DNA from: Micromonospora wenchangensis
Lineage (GTDB): Bacteria > Actinomycetota > Actinomycetes > Mycobacteriales > Micromonosporaceae
Assembly (NCBI RefSeq): GCF_002210435.1
Contig: NZ_MZMV01000012.1
Span: forward strand, 62,001-126,000
Length of the DNA: 64,000 nucleotides
Direction: 5' to 3'
The translations under genes were made by a program, and so were the position numbers. Below the pieces are notes generated by a model, which worked only from the letters and a program-made list of their open reading frames with translations, was not told the origin of the DNA and searched no databases. Shown piece by piece: positions 1 to 7,621 of this stretch; position 1 is the stretch's first letter, and each line of letters opens with the position of its first letter.

Positions 1-149
1 GGTTTGCGGGGCGTGAAACCCAGCTCCACCGGATCGGTGCCGCGTGGCCTGCGGACGGCCCGCTCACCGGGGGCGTGCTCGGCGTCCGGGTCGGTCTCGG
101 GACCGTCGGGGGTGGCGGGGCGCTCGGGGGTGGCGGGGTCGTCGCTCAC
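1..149 (-). CDS. Hypothetical protein, N-terminal part only (runs off window start)
   Basis: A minus-strand frame opens with GTG at 149 and is still open at base 1, giving 49 residues. The visible part is hydrophilic, rich in Pro, Asp and Glu, and ends in a basic stretch, as in a disordered N-terminal tail. No domain is visible and the function cannot be named. It diverges from the tRNA gene on the other strand. The start is provisional because no strong ribosome binding site precedes it. Confidence 0.4.
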   Translation of the reverse strand, partial: MSDDPATPERPATPDGPETDPDAEHAPGERAVRRPRGTDPVELGFTPRK

Positions 150-260
150 CCGGGCAGCCTAGCCGTCCCGCCCGACACGGATGTCCCTTGATGTCCGGGT
201 CTTCCGGCGGGGAACCCCCTCGGTCCCGCCGGGGGTCGTACCGTACACTTGGCGGTCGTT

Positions 261-334
261 GCCGCCTTAGCTCAGTCGGCTAGAGCGACGCACTCGTAAT
301 GCGTAGGTCGACGGTTCGATTCCGTCAGGCGGCT
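261..334 (+). tRNA. tRNA-Thr (anticodon CGT)
   Basis: A full cloverleaf can be drawn. The acceptor stem pairs GCCGCCT (261-267) with AGGCGGC (327-333). The D arm has GCTC/GAGC, the anticodon stem pairs ACGCA with TGCGT around a CTCGTAA loop (anticodon CGT), and the T arm is GACGG-TTCGATT-CCGTC. The discriminator base is T334 and CCA is not encoded. CGT reads the ACG threonine codon, one of the two common Thr codons in high-GC actinomycetes. Confidence 0.96.
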
Positions 335-344
335 CGGGTAACCG

Positions 345-388
345 AAAGGCCCCGTGACCAGGCGAAATGCCGGGGTTGCGGGGCCTTT
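345..388 (+). terminator. Rho-independent-type hairpin after tRNA-Thr
   Basis: AAAGGCCCCG (345-354) is exactly complementary to CGGGGCCTTT (379-388), a 10-bp stem starting 10 nt after the tRNA. The T-tract is short, as is usual in actinomycetes. It can also terminate the small minus-strand gene that ends at 466. Confidence 0.75.
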
Positions 389-465
389 GTGTTGCCGTCG
401 ACACCAGCGTGCCCGTTGCGGTGGATCCGACCCGGCCACGGCTGTAGCCGCCCGCCATCCGGGTC

Positions 466-669
466 TCAGGAGCGCTTCTTCTTCGTCCAGACGACGTAGA
501 CGGCGCAGAGGATCAGCATGAGAACGGCGATGGTGGTCCATGCCCAGCGGGCGAAGGGCTCGTCGGCGACCAGAGCGCGGACGCCCGCCAGGACGGCAAC
601 CGCCAGCGGGCCCAGGCTGAACCACTCGGAGTGCTCGGAGTAGGTCAGATCCTTGATCGCCTGCCTCAT
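466..669 (-). CDS. Small two-segment membrane protein, hypothetical
   Basis: This 67-aa protein starts at ATG (667-669). It has a short charged N-terminus, then two hydrophobic stretches (about residues 18-36 and 43-61), and ends in a Lys/Arg cluster that would lie in the cytoplasm. It looks like one of the many short, family-restricted actinomycete membrane proteins. Its function is unknown. It converges with the tRNA gene and lies back-to-back with the PadR gene region. Composition and third-position GC support real coding. Confidence 0.6.
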   Translation of the reverse strand: MRQAIKDLTYSEHSEWFSLGPLAVAVLAGVRALVADEPFARWAWTTIAVLMLILCAVYVVWTKKKRS

Positions 670-833
670 GCGGCCAGTCTAGGTAGCGGTGGCCGGAGGG
701 TGACTGCACGGGTGCCTGGTCCGCCGTTGCCCACACGTTCGAGAACTCCTGCTCAGGCTCGATTGCTCGGGAAGCGGCGGGCGGGCGTGGCCGAGGTGGT
801 GTGCTCCGCCCCGCTCCCGGTCGGCGGAGATCC

Positions 834-902
834 CCGGTACTCGGTACTACCGCCTACCGGTACTCGGTGCTACGGTATACCGGTACCCGGTGATACCGAA
901 TA
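834..902 (+). promoter_or_regulatory. Three 23-bp tandem repeats upstream of padR gene (operator array)
   Basis: Units begin at 834, 857 and 880, exactly 23 bp apart. Each starts with a 17-bp core close to CCGGTACTCGGTGCTAC (15 or 16 of 17 positions shared between adjacent units). Within units 1 and 3 the core is an inverted repeat CGGTA-N8-TACCG; unit 2 has one mismatch in the right half. A partial fourth CCGG follows at 903, just before the ribosome binding site. Regular spacing of about two helical turns suggests cooperative binding by a dimeric regulator. PadR proteins commonly autoregulate, so PadR is the likely ligand (inference). Confidence 0.65.
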
Positions 903-921
903 CCGGCTGGAGGGGGCTGCG

Positions 922-1248
922 GTGGAGGATCTGACAGAGATGCTGAAGGGCACGCTCGAAGGTTGCGTGCTCGAACTCATCAGCCGCGAGGAGACCTACG
1001 GGTACGCCATCACGCGCCGGCTCAACGAACTCGGCTTCACCGACGTCATCGACGGCACGGTGTACACCATCCTGCTGCGTCTGGAGCGCAACAGGCTCGT
1101 CCAGGTGGCGAAGCGGCCGTCCGAGGTGGGCCCGCCGCGCAAGTTCTACACGCTCAACGACGCCGGGCGCAGGGAGCTTGCGACGTTCTGGACGAAGTGG
1201 CAGTACGTCTCCTCACGGATCGACAAGCTCAGGGAGGATGGGGCATGA
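922..1248 (+). CDS. PadR family transcriptional regulator
   Basis: 108 aa with the PadR winged-helix fold: an N-terminal helix (LKGTLEGCVLELIS), a tyrosine-rich turn (ETYGYAITRRLNELG), the wing with GTVYTILLRLERNRLV, and a C-terminal Tyr-Leu-Asn segment before the dimer helix. GTG at 922 is chosen because GGAGGGGG lies just upstream; ATG at 940 is an alternative that trims the first helix. It is the first gene of a five-gene set (PadR, two DUF1048 proteins, ABC ATPase, ABC permease), and its TGA overlaps the next ATG. It is probably a repressor of this exporter operon that responds to a small molecule (inference from the family). Confidence 0.9.
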   Translation: MEDLTEMLKGTLEGCVLELISREETYGYAITRRLNELGFTDVIDGTVYTILLRLERNRLVQVAKRPSEVGPPRKFYTLNDAGRRELATFWTKWQYVSSRIDKLREDGA

Positions 1249-1601
1249 ACTTCTGGGAGACCATCACGGGCAGTGATCTGACCCGGGAGTGGAAAGCGTT
1301 CGACGGTCGGGCGCGGGCGCTACCGGCCGATTATCGGGCCGCATGGAAACAGATCGTCGCTCATCTCTACCCGTACGGAAGCTTCACGGGTCGCAACCTG
1401 ACCCCTCTCGCCGATGCCGCGCTCGGGCTGCTGGAGGAGGCGGCGGCCGACGGGCAGAGCATCGACGAGGTGCTCGGCGACGACGTCGCCGGCTTCGCGA
1501 CGGCACTGGCCGGTGGAGCGGGAGCCGGCAACTACCGCGACCGGTGGCGGGAGCAGTTGAACCGGAACGTCGCACGCAAACTGGCCCGGCTGGGAGGCTG
1601 A
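1245..1601 (+). CDS. DUF1048 family protein
   Basis: 118 aa, beginning at the ATG that overlaps the padR stop codon (ATGA), so the two are translationally coupled. The sequence is mostly helical and soluble and contains the DUF1048 pattern of an LPADYRAAWKQI segment followed by an acidic helix region. DUF1048 proteins are typically encoded beside PadR regulators and ABC-2 exporters, and their biochemical role is unknown. A paralogue follows 1 nt downstream; the two share the Arg-Ala-Leu-Pro-x-Asp-Tyr-Arg core. Confidence 0.8.
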   Translation: MNFWETITGSDLTREWKAFDGRARALPADYRAAWKQIVAHLYPYGSFTGRNLTPLADAALGLLEEAAADGQSIDEVLGDDVAGFATALAGGAGAGNYRDRWREQLNRNVARKLARLGG

Positions 1602-1602
1602 C

Positions 1603-1908
1603 GTGAGCATCAGGGACATCATCGAGGGCAAGAAGCAGTGGCGGGCGCACGCCGCCCGGGTCAAGGCCCTCCCGCCCGACTACCGGATCGTCTACCAGGA
1701 GATGCAGCGCTACCTGTTCAAGGTCGGGCCGACCGGTCTGCTCGACGGTGATCTGCTTCCGGGAATCGTCGACTTCTTCGAGGAGGGCGTCGCGGCCGGC
1801 AAGGGCGTCCTGGAGGTCACCGGCACCGACGTCGCGGCCTTCTGCGACGAACTGATCAAGGACTCGCGCACCTTCGCGGACCTTTACCAGGAGTCCCGCG
1901 ACCGGTAA
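1603..1908 (+). CDS. DUF1048 family protein (second copy)
   Basis: 101 aa starting at GTG 1603, one base after the previous stop, with GGGAGGC upstream as ribosome binding site. It carries the same VKALPPDYR core as the upstream paralogue, followed by the acidic helix ending in a Phe-Cys-Asp-Glu-Leu segment typical of DUF1048. The tandem arrangement of two DUF1048 genes between a PadR gene and an ABC exporter recurs in actinomycetes. The pair may act together, but no activity can be assigned. Confidence 0.82.
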   Translation: MSIRDIIEGKKQWRAHAARVKALPPDYRIVYQEMQRYLFKVGPTGLLDGDLLPGIVDFFEEGVAAGKGVLEVTGTDVAAFCDELIKDSRTFADLYQESRDR

Positions 1909-1910
1909 CA

Positions 1911-2096
1911 CCGAGATGGAGCGGACCGGCAACGCACGGCCGGAGCGCCGACCGGCCCCGGACCCGCATCCCCGCCGACTCCGGCCCGCGCATCGCCGAC
2001 GACCTGGACGCGCTGCGCGAGATCGTCCCGGCCGAACTCCACACGCTGGTTCCCGACGCCGTGCCCGCACCGACGATCGAGGACCTCGACATCTGA
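1911..2096 (+). pseudogene. Possible degraded ORF between DUF1048 and ABC genes
   Basis: The 313-nt gap between the second DUF1048 gene and the ABC ATPase contains an open frame ending at TGA 2094-2096. From about 1965 it shows strongly coding-like codon choice (Asp-Asp-Leu-Asp-Ala-Leu-Arg-Glu and onward, high GC3). I find no ATG, GTG or TTG start with a ribosome binding site in this frame after 1863. It may be the remnant of another small operon gene or a gene with an unusual start. The rest of the gap (2097-2209) shows nothing recognisable. Confidence 0.25.
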
Positions 2097-2221
2097 TCCA
2101 CGCCTGACCAGCCACGGACGAGCCGCCGGCCCGTCCGTCGGTCACCCACGTACCCCCGTCACGGACGGCGTCGACGACGCCCGCCCGGTGATGACCCACG
2201 CTCACGTACAGGAGGCGGCAC

Positions 2222-2983
2222 ATGGCGACAGCCAGCCCGGCGATCCGGGTCAACGGACTGCGCAAGTCCTACCAGAAACGATCCGTGCTCAGGGGCGTCG
2301 ACTTCGAGGTGGCGCGCGGCAGTATCTTCGCGCTGCTCGGCTCGAACGGCGCCGGCAAGACCACCGTCGTACGCATCCTGTCCACCCTGCTCAGACCGGA
2401 CGCCGGTACGGCGAGCGTGCACGGCTTCGACGTCGGGTCCGAGCCGCTGCGGGTACGCGAATCGATCAGCCTGACCGGGCAGTTCGCCGCCGTCGACGAG
2501 ATCCTGACCGGCCGGGAGAACCTGATCATGGTTGGCCGGCTGCGCCGGTTGGGCGACCCGCGCGGGACCGCGGACGACCTGCTCGACCGGTTCGGACTGG
2601 CCGACGCCGGCGGGCGTCGCGTCGGAAGCTACTCGGGGGGCATGCGCCGCCGGCTCGACATCGCGATGAGCCTCATCGGCGACCCTCCGGTCATCTTCCT
2701 CGACGAGCCGACCACCGGCCTCGATCCCGAGGGCCGGATCGAGGTGTGGCACGAGATCCGGAAGCTCGCCCGCGGCGGGACGACGGTGCTGCTGACCACG
2801 CAGTACCTGGAAGAGGCCGAGAAGCTCGCCGACCGGATCGCGATCCTGCACGAGGGCACGATCATCGTCTCCGGCACCCTGGCGGAGCTGCGAAAACTGC
2901 TGCCACCAGCCAGGGTCGAGCACGTCGAACAGCAGCCCACCCTCGAGGAAGTGTTCCTCTCCGTCGTCGGAAAGCAGGCCTGA
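2222..2983 (+). CDS. ABC exporter ATP-binding protein (DrrA-like)
   Basis: 253 aa. Walker A is at residues 40-48 (GSNGAGKTT), the signature YSGGM at about 136-140, and Walker B with the catalytic Glu (VIFLDEPTTGLD) at about 156-167; a switch His is not obvious near TTQYLEEAE. The start ATG 2222 has a perfect AGGAGG at 2210-2215. The C-terminal end with an EEVFLSVVG motif is typical of DrrA-type ATPases that partner ABC-2 permeases to export drugs or lipids. The permease gene begins 2 nt after its stop. PadR control suggests induction by the exported compound. Confidence 0.93.
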   Translation: MATASPAIRVNGLRKSYQKRSVLRGVDFEVARGSIFALLGSNGAGKTTVVRILSTLLRPDAGTASVHGFDVGSEPLRVRESISLTGQFAAVDEILTGRENLIMVGRLRRLGDPRGTADDLLDRFGLADAGGRRVGSYSGGMRRRLDIAMSLIGDPPVIFLDEPTTGLDPEGRIEVWHEIRKLARGGTTVLLTTQYLEEAEKLADRIAILHEGTIIVSGTLAELRKLLPPARVEHVEQQPTLEEVFLSVVGKQA

Positions 2984-2985
2984 CC

Positions 2986-3747
2986 GTGACCAGACACGTC
3001 CTCGGTGACACCGCGGTGATGCTCGACCGCTCGATCAAGCACGTGACCCGCAGCCTCGACACCATCATCACCGTCACGATCATGCCGATCGCGTTCCTGC
3101 TGCTGTTCCGATTCGTGTTCGGTGGCGCGATCCAGGCCGACACCGACAACTACACCAACTACCTGATGCCCGGCATCCTGCTGATCGCGATCGCCAGCGG
3201 CATCTCGTACACGGGATTCCGGCTGTTCATGGACATGAAGAGCGGCATCTTCGAGCGGTTCCACTCGATGCCGATCGCCCGGTCGTCGGTGCTGTGGGGG
3301 CACGTGCTGACCTCGCTGGTGTCCAACGCGATCTCCGTGGCGGTCATCATCGGCGTCGGAGTGGTGATCGGCTTCCGCTCCTCCGCCGGGCTGCTGGCCT
3401 GGCTCGCCGTGGCGGGCGTGCTCACGTTGTTCACACTCGCGTTGACCTGGCTCGCGGTGATCCCCGGCCTGACCGCGTCCACCCCGGACGGGGCGTCCGC
3501 CTTCTCGTACCCGCTCGTCTTCCTGCCGTTCGTCAGTTCGGCGTTCGTCCCCACCGCGACGATGCCCGGCCCACTGCGGGCCTTCGCCGAGAACCAGCCG
3601 GTCACCGCGATCGTCGACGCCATCCGGGCACTGTTCGGGCAACAGCCGGTCGGCAACGACATCTGGCTCGCGCTCGCCTGGTGCTCGGCGATCCTCGTCG
3701 TCGCCTACGCGTTCGCGATGGCCGCCTACCGCCGCAGGATCGCCTGA
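2986..3747 (+). CDS. ABC-2 type exporter permease (DrrB-like)
   Basis: 253 aa from GTG 2986. It has a cytoplasmic N-terminus, then six hydrophobic segments, with the ABC-2 family pattern NYLMPGILLIAIASG after the first membrane span and FERFHSMPIARSS in the coupling region. The closing segment has SAFVPTATMPGPLRAFAENQPVT, typical of daunorubicin-resistance-type permeases. Two copies of the protein with two copies of the upstream ATPase should form the exporter. The substrate cannot be inferred. A strong hairpin at 3808-3837 closes the operon. Confidence 0.9.
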   Translation: MTRHVLGDTAVMLDRSIKHVTRSLDTIITVTIMPIAFLLLFRFVFGGAIQADTDNYTNYLMPGILLIAIASGISYTGFRLFMDMKSGIFERFHSMPIARSSVLWGHVLTSLVSNAISVAVIIGVGVVIGFRSSAGLLAWLAVAGVLTLFTLALTWLAVIPGLTASTPDGASAFSYPLVFLPFVSSAFVPTATMPGPLRAFAENQPVTAIVDAIRALFGQQPVGNDIWLALAWCSAILVVAYAFAMAAYRRRIA

Positions 3748-3807
3748 ACCCGGGTCCCGCCCGGTCGCACGCGTTCGACGGTCCGCCCCCGTCCGGCGGC
3801 CCGGTGG

Positions 3808-3837
3808 GAGAGCCCAGGTCACCCGACCTGGGCTCTC
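3808..3837 (+). terminator. Hairpin terminator of the PadR/ABC operon
   Basis: GAGAGCCCAGGT (3808-3819) pairs perfectly with ACCTGGGCTCTC (3826-3837) across a 6-nt loop. It lies 60 nt downstream of the permease stop and 150 nt before the next gene. No long T-tract follows. Confidence 0.8.
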
Positions 3838-3992
3838 GTCCCGGTTGGGGTCACCGGGACGGGAGCCGCCGCCGAACCCCGGAGCCGGCGCAGCGTCGCC
3901 GACGACCCGCCCGGCGGGAGCGCCGCCCATCAGGCGGCCCGCAGGAGCGCCGGCCACCGGAGGCACGTTCCCGCCGTGGCTATCCTGGGCCC

Positions 3993-4580
3993 GTGCTGCC
4001 CCTGCCGCCCGGCGACTTCCGGGCCTACCTGTTCGACTGCGACGGCACCATCGTCGACTCCATGCCGGTGCACCACCTGGCCTGGCGGGCGGCGCTCGAC
4101 GAGTGGGGCTGCGACCTGCCGGAGGACCTCTTCTACGCCTGGGGCGGCCGGCCGGTGGCCGACATCGTCGTCGACCTCAACGCGCGGCACGGGCTGGCGA
4201 TGCCGGTCGACGTGGTGGCCCGTCGCCGGGAGGACGCCTACCAGAGCTTCCTGCCGCAGCTCACCGCCGTGCCGGGGGTGCTGGCGCACATCGAACGGGC
4301 ACACCGGCAGGTGCCGTTCGCCGTGGTGTCCGGCAGCACCCGCGAGTCGGTGACCGCCTCGCTGACCGCGCTCGGCCTGCTCGACCGGTTCGACGTGCTG
4401 GTCTGCGCGGAGGACTACGCACGGGCCAAGCCGGACCCGGAGTGCTACCTGATGGCGGCCCGGCTGCTCGACGTACCGCCGGAGCGGTGCCTGGTGTTCG
4501 AGGACACCGACCTGGGGGTCGCGGCGGCGACGGCGGCGGGCATGGCCTCGGTCCGGGTCCCGCCACCCTGGCAACGCTGA
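3993..4580 (+). CDS. HAD superfamily hydrolase, beta-phosphoglucomutase-like
   Basis: 195 aa from GTG 3993. HAD motif I is FDCDGTIVDSMP (nucleophile Asp15, acid/base Asp17), motif II is VVSGST, the motif III Lys is in the AKPDPE segment, and motif IV is FEDTDLG. A helical cap lies between motifs I and II, as in subfamily IA phosphatases and phosphomutases acting on small phosphosugars or related metabolites. It stands alone between the exporter operon and a convergent flavoprotein. The exact substrate is not evident. Confidence 0.88.
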   Translation: MLPLPPGDFRAYLFDCDGTIVDSMPVHHLAWRAALDEWGCDLPEDLFYAWGGRPVADIVVDLNARHGLAMPVDVVARRREDAYQSFLPQLTAVPGVLAHIERAHRQVPFAVVSGSTRESVTASLTALGLLDRFDVLVCAEDYARAKPDPECYLMAARLLDVPPERCLVFEDTDLGVAAATAAGMASVRVPPPWQR

Positions 4581-4610
4581 ACCCCGGCCGGGCGGGGGGC
4601 GCCCCGGTCG

Positions 4611-5231
4611 TCACCCCCGGTAGAGCTTCTCCGCGTACGTCGGGCCGTAGTAGTGCTCCAGGTCGGCCAGGCTCTCGGTCAGCGTCTCCACCTCCTTGGC
4701 CAGCCGGGCCCGCGACGGCAGCGCGTCCGGCTGCCAGGTCTCCGGCTGCCACAGCTCGGAGCGCATGAACGCCTTCCCGCAGTGGTAGAAGATCTGCTCG
4801 ACGGCCACCTCGACGGCGAGCACCGGCCGGTGCCCCTTGACCAGCATGTCGTCGAAGTAGGGCGCGTCGCTCACCAGCTTCGCCCGGCCGTTGATCCGCA
4901 GGGTGTCCGTCCGGCCCGGGATCAGGAAGATCAGCCCGACGTGCGGGTTGTCGAGGATGTTGCGGTAGCCGTCGGCGCGCCGGTTGCCCGGCCGCTCCGG
5001 GATGGCGATCGTCCGGTCGTCGAGCACCAGCGCGAAGCCGGCCGGGTCGCCCTTGGGGGAGACGTCGCAGCTGCCGTCCACGCCGGCCGTGGCGACCAGG
5101 CAGAACGGCGAGGCGGCCAGCCACTGCCGGTCCCGTTCGTGCAGCACGGTGCGTTCCTTGGCCGCCGCCCGGGGCATCGGTGCCCCCAGCAGCGCGCGTA
5201 ACTCCTCGTGCGAGGTGATCTCCGCCGTCAC
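4611..5231 (-). CDS. Pyridoxamine 5'-phosphate oxidase-related FMN flavoprotein (MSMEG_1061 family)
   Basis: 206 aa from GTG at 5229-5231. It has the split-barrel flavin-binding core: FCLVATAGVDGSCDVSPKGDPAGF, then a LDDRTIAIPERPGNRR segment and HVGLIFLIPGRTDTLRINGRA. These match the subfamily typified by MSMEG_1061, which binds FMN or a related flavin and reduces unknown substrates. The C-terminal part includes a Cys-Gly-Lys-Ala-Phe segment and a helical tail. A longer start upstream is possible but would run into the shared promoter with the divergent DUF2231 gene. Confidence 0.85.
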   Translation of the reverse strand: MTAEITSHEELRALLGAPMPRAAAKERTVLHERDRQWLAASPFCLVATAGVDGSCDVSPKGDPAGFALVLDDRTIAIPERPGNRRADGYRNILDNPHVGLIFLIPGRTDTLRINGRAKLVSDAPYFDDMLVKGHRPVLAVEVAVEQIFYHCGKAFMRSELWQPETWQPDALPSRARLAKEVETLTESLADLEHYYGPTYAEKLYRG

Positions 5232-5378
5232 GTCCGCCTCCCCCGTCCGTTGGTCCCGGTGGCGGGCGGTGGCACACCGGCCGCCGTACGTCAGCCTAGG
5301 CGGGCGTGGCGAGCGGGTCCGCCCCGGACGGCGGGTACCGGCTCCGTCCGCCCGCGACGACGCAGTGGAGGGGCCGCC

Positions 5379-5885
5379 ATGGAGAGCCGACTGAAGGTGC
5401 TCGGGCACCCGGTGCACCCGATGCTGGTGATGTTCCCGGTGGCGTTGCTGGTCACCGGCACCCTCTTCGACATCGTCGACACGGTCGGCGGGCCCGACTT
5501 CCTCGCCGAGGTGGCGTACTGGAACATCACCGTCGGCCTGGTCGGTGGCCTGCTGGCGGCGGGGGCCGGCGCGTTCGACCTGCTGGCCATCCCGGCCGGC
5601 ACCCGGGCCAAGCGGGTGGCGCTCACCCACGCGGCGGCGAACGTCGCGGTGATCCTGCTCTTCGCCGCCGTCTGGGCGGTCCGGTTGAACGCCGACTCCC
5701 GGGCGGCCGGCGGCGCGCTGATCGCCATCGAGGTGGTCGGCCTGGCCATCCTCGGGGTCAGTGCCTGGCTCGGCGGGGAACTGGTCGACCGGCTGGGGGT
5801 GGGGGTCGACTCCGACGCCGGCCTGGACGCCCCCAGCTCGTTGCGGTCCGCCGCGGCCAGCCGGCCGGTGCGGGAGGTGCGGTGA
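5379..5885 (+). CDS. DUF2231 domain membrane protein
   Basis: 168 aa from ATG 5379, preceded by GGAGGGG. It begins with the DUF2231 hallmark LGHPVHPML, followed by four membrane segments (about residues 17-35, 50-70, 85-103 and 114-132). The HPxHP motif sits at the start of the first span. The family is thought to be haem- or redox-related membrane proteins, but no activity is established. The stop overlaps the next GTG (Hsp20 gene), so the pair is coupled. Confidence 0.87.
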   Translation: MESRLKVLGHPVHPMLVMFPVALLVTGTLFDIVDTVGGPDFLAEVAYWNITVGLVGGLLAAGAGAFDLLAIPAGTRAKRVALTHAAANVAVILLFAAVWAVRLNADSRAAGGALIAIEVVGLAILGVSAWLGGELVDRLGVGVDSDAGLDAPSSLRSAAASRPVREVR

Positions 5886-6421
5886 GCGAGCAGTCGGGCC
5901 GGGGCTGGCGCGGCCGTCAGCAGGGTTGGGACCCGATGGGTGAACTCCAGGCGCTACGCGCCGAGCTGAGCCGGCTGGTCGGCGGCCGGGGCGCGTCGCC
6001 CGACGTCGAGCTGACCGAGGTCGCCGACGGCTGGCAGGTGGTCGTCCGGCTGCCCGGGGTGGCGCCGGAGGAGGTCGCCGTCGAACTGGACGACCGGGAA
6101 CTCTGCGTCCGGGCCCGGTCCGAGGCCGAGGTCAACGCCGACCAGGGCATCCCCGGCGGGTTCGAGACCCGGGGCTTCGAATACCGGGTGGACCTGCCGT
6201 CCCGGGTAGACCCCGACGCCATCGACGCGGTGATGGACCACGGACTGCTCCGGGTGCACCTACCCCGGGCGGCACGGCCCGCGCCGCGCACCATCACCGT
6301 CGGCCGCACCGGCTACCCGCCCGGTCCCACCCGCACCGGTACGCCCACCGGCGTGGACCCGGCGGCGGACCGGGAACTGCACCATCCGGGTGCCGCCGTC
6401 GACCCCCTCGACCGGCCGTAG
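5882..6421 (+). CDS. Hsp20/alpha-crystallin small heat-shock protein
   Basis: 179 aa. The alpha-crystallin domain spans about residues 38-140: it starts at PDVELTEVADGWQVVVRLPGV, includes a GFEYRVDLPSRVDPD strand, and ends with LLRVHLPRA (the family pattern is a short x-L-x-V-x-x-P motif). The C-terminal extension is Pro/Gly rich. Small heat-shock proteins hold unfolding proteins in large oligomers. It is coupled by a GTGA overlap to the DUF2231 gene. I see no HspR or CIRCE site immediately upstream of the pair. Confidence 0.88.
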   Translation: MSEQSGRGWRGRQQGWDPMGELQALRAELSRLVGGRGASPDVELTEVADGWQVVVRLPGVAPEEVAVELDDRELCVRARSEAEVNADQGIPGGFETRGFEYRVDLPSRVDPDAIDAVMDHGLLRVHLPRAARPAPRTITVGRTGYPPGPTRTGTPTGVDPAADRELHHPGAAVDPLDRP

Positions 6422-6476
6422 ACCCCCGGTGACCAGCCCCGTCCTGGGGGGCCCGCTGGGGGAGCGGGTGCCCGAC

Positions 6477-7556
6477 GTGACCCGGATCGCCGTGCTGCGG
6501 GCCAACGCGCTAGGCGACCTCATCTTCCTGCTGCCCGCCCTGGAGTCGCTGCGGGCGGCGTACCCGGCGGCGGAGATCGTGCTGTTCGGCGCGCCCTGGC
6601 ACGCGGCGTTCTGGCGGGACCGGCCCGGCCCGGTCGACCGGGTGCTGGTCGTCCCGCCGGCCCCCGGCATCCGCGAGCCCGGCCCCGACGAGCCGCCCGG
6701 GTCGCTCGACGAGTTCCTGGCCGACGCCGCCCGGGAGGGCTACGACCTGGCGTTGCAGGTGCACGGCGGCGGGGCCAACTCGAATCCGGTGATGAGCCGG
6801 TTGGGGGCCCGGGTCACCGCCGGCCTGCGCGCCGAGGACGCCCCACCGCTGGACCGCTGGCTCCGCTACGTCTACTACCAGCCCGAGGTGACCCGCTACC
6901 TGGAGGTGGTGGGCCTGGTCGGGGCGGACGCGGTCACCGTCGTACCGACGCTCACGGTGACCGACGCGGACCGGGCGCAGGCGCGGGCGGTGCTGGGCGA
7001 CCCGGAGCGGGCGCGGGTGGCGCTGCACCCGGGGGCGACCGACACCCGGCGGCGCTGGCCGGCGCGGCGGTTCGCCGAGGTGGCGCGGGCGCTGCACGAC
7101 GACGGGTACGAGGTGCTGGTCACCGGCACCCCCGCCGAGCGGGCGGTGGTGGACGAGGTGGTCGCGGCGGCCGGGGTGCCGGTCCGTCCCCAGGTCGGCA
7201 CGCTCAGCCTCGGCGGGCTGGCCGCCGCGTACGCCGGCTGTGCGCTGGTGGTCTCCAACGACACCGGCCCGCTGCACCTGGCCGGCGCGGTGGGGGCCCC
7301 GACGGTGGGCGTCTACTGGGTCGGCAACATGATCAACGGGGCGACACCGCTACGCGCCCGGCACCGCCCGATCGCCGCCTGGACGACGCGCTGCCCGGTC
7401 TGCGGGGTCGACTGCACGCCCGGGATCTATCCGCACCGGCCCGGCGACGGCAACTGCCCGCACCGGGACTCGTTCGTCGCCGACGTGCCGGTGGCCGAGG
7501 TGCTCGAAGCCGCCGCCGACCTGCTCCGCCCCGAACCGGGCAGCGCCGCCGGCTGA
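6477..7556 (+). CDS. Glycosyltransferase family 9 (heptosyltransferase-like)
   Basis: About 359 aa. The N-terminus RIAVLRANALGDLIFLLPAL and the C-terminal donor site SNDTGPLHLAGAVGAPTVGVYW are characteristic of GT9 ADP-heptose transferases, with HPGATDTRRRWPARRFAEVA in between. A C-terminal Cys-x-x-Cys-x3-Cys cluster (CPVCGVDC) precedes a second Cys in GDGNCPH and could bind metal. GTG 6477 fits the conserved N-terminus; GTG 6468 and 6429 are alternatives. It converges on a GT2 gene followed by HldE, so all three probably serve a heptose-containing glycan in an organism without lipopolysaccharide. Confidence 0.88.
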   Translation: MTRIAVLRANALGDLIFLLPALESLRAAYPAAEIVLFGAPWHAAFWRDRPGPVDRVLVVPPAPGIREPGPDEPPGSLDEFLADAAREGYDLALQVHGGGANSNPVMSRLGARVTAGLRAEDAPPLDRWLRYVYYQPEVTRYLEVVGLVGADAVTVVPTLTVTDADRAQARAVLGDPERARVALHPGATDTRRRWPARRFAEVARALHDDGYEVLVTGTPAERAVVDEVVAAAGVPVRPQVGTLSLGGLAAAYAGCALVVSNDTGPLHLAGAVGAPTVGVYWVGNMINGATPLRARHRPIAAWTTRCPVCGVDCTPGIYPHRPGDGNCPHRDSFVADVPVAEVLEAAADLLRPEPGSAAG

Positions 7557-7621
7557 CGGCCCGGCCGGGCGGTCACGCCGGTCCACGGACCCCGGCGGGT
7601 CGGTGGCCGGGACCGGCACGC

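Noticed and set aside
1916..2107. 63-aa Arg/Pro-rich frame from ATG 1916
   Set aside because: Codon use and composition are those of a shadow; the coding-like signal in this region is in another frame.
2629..3966. Long minus-strand frame opposite the ABC permease
   Set aside because: Opposite a clear ABC-2 permease; Arg/Asp/Gly-rich, no domain: shadow frame.
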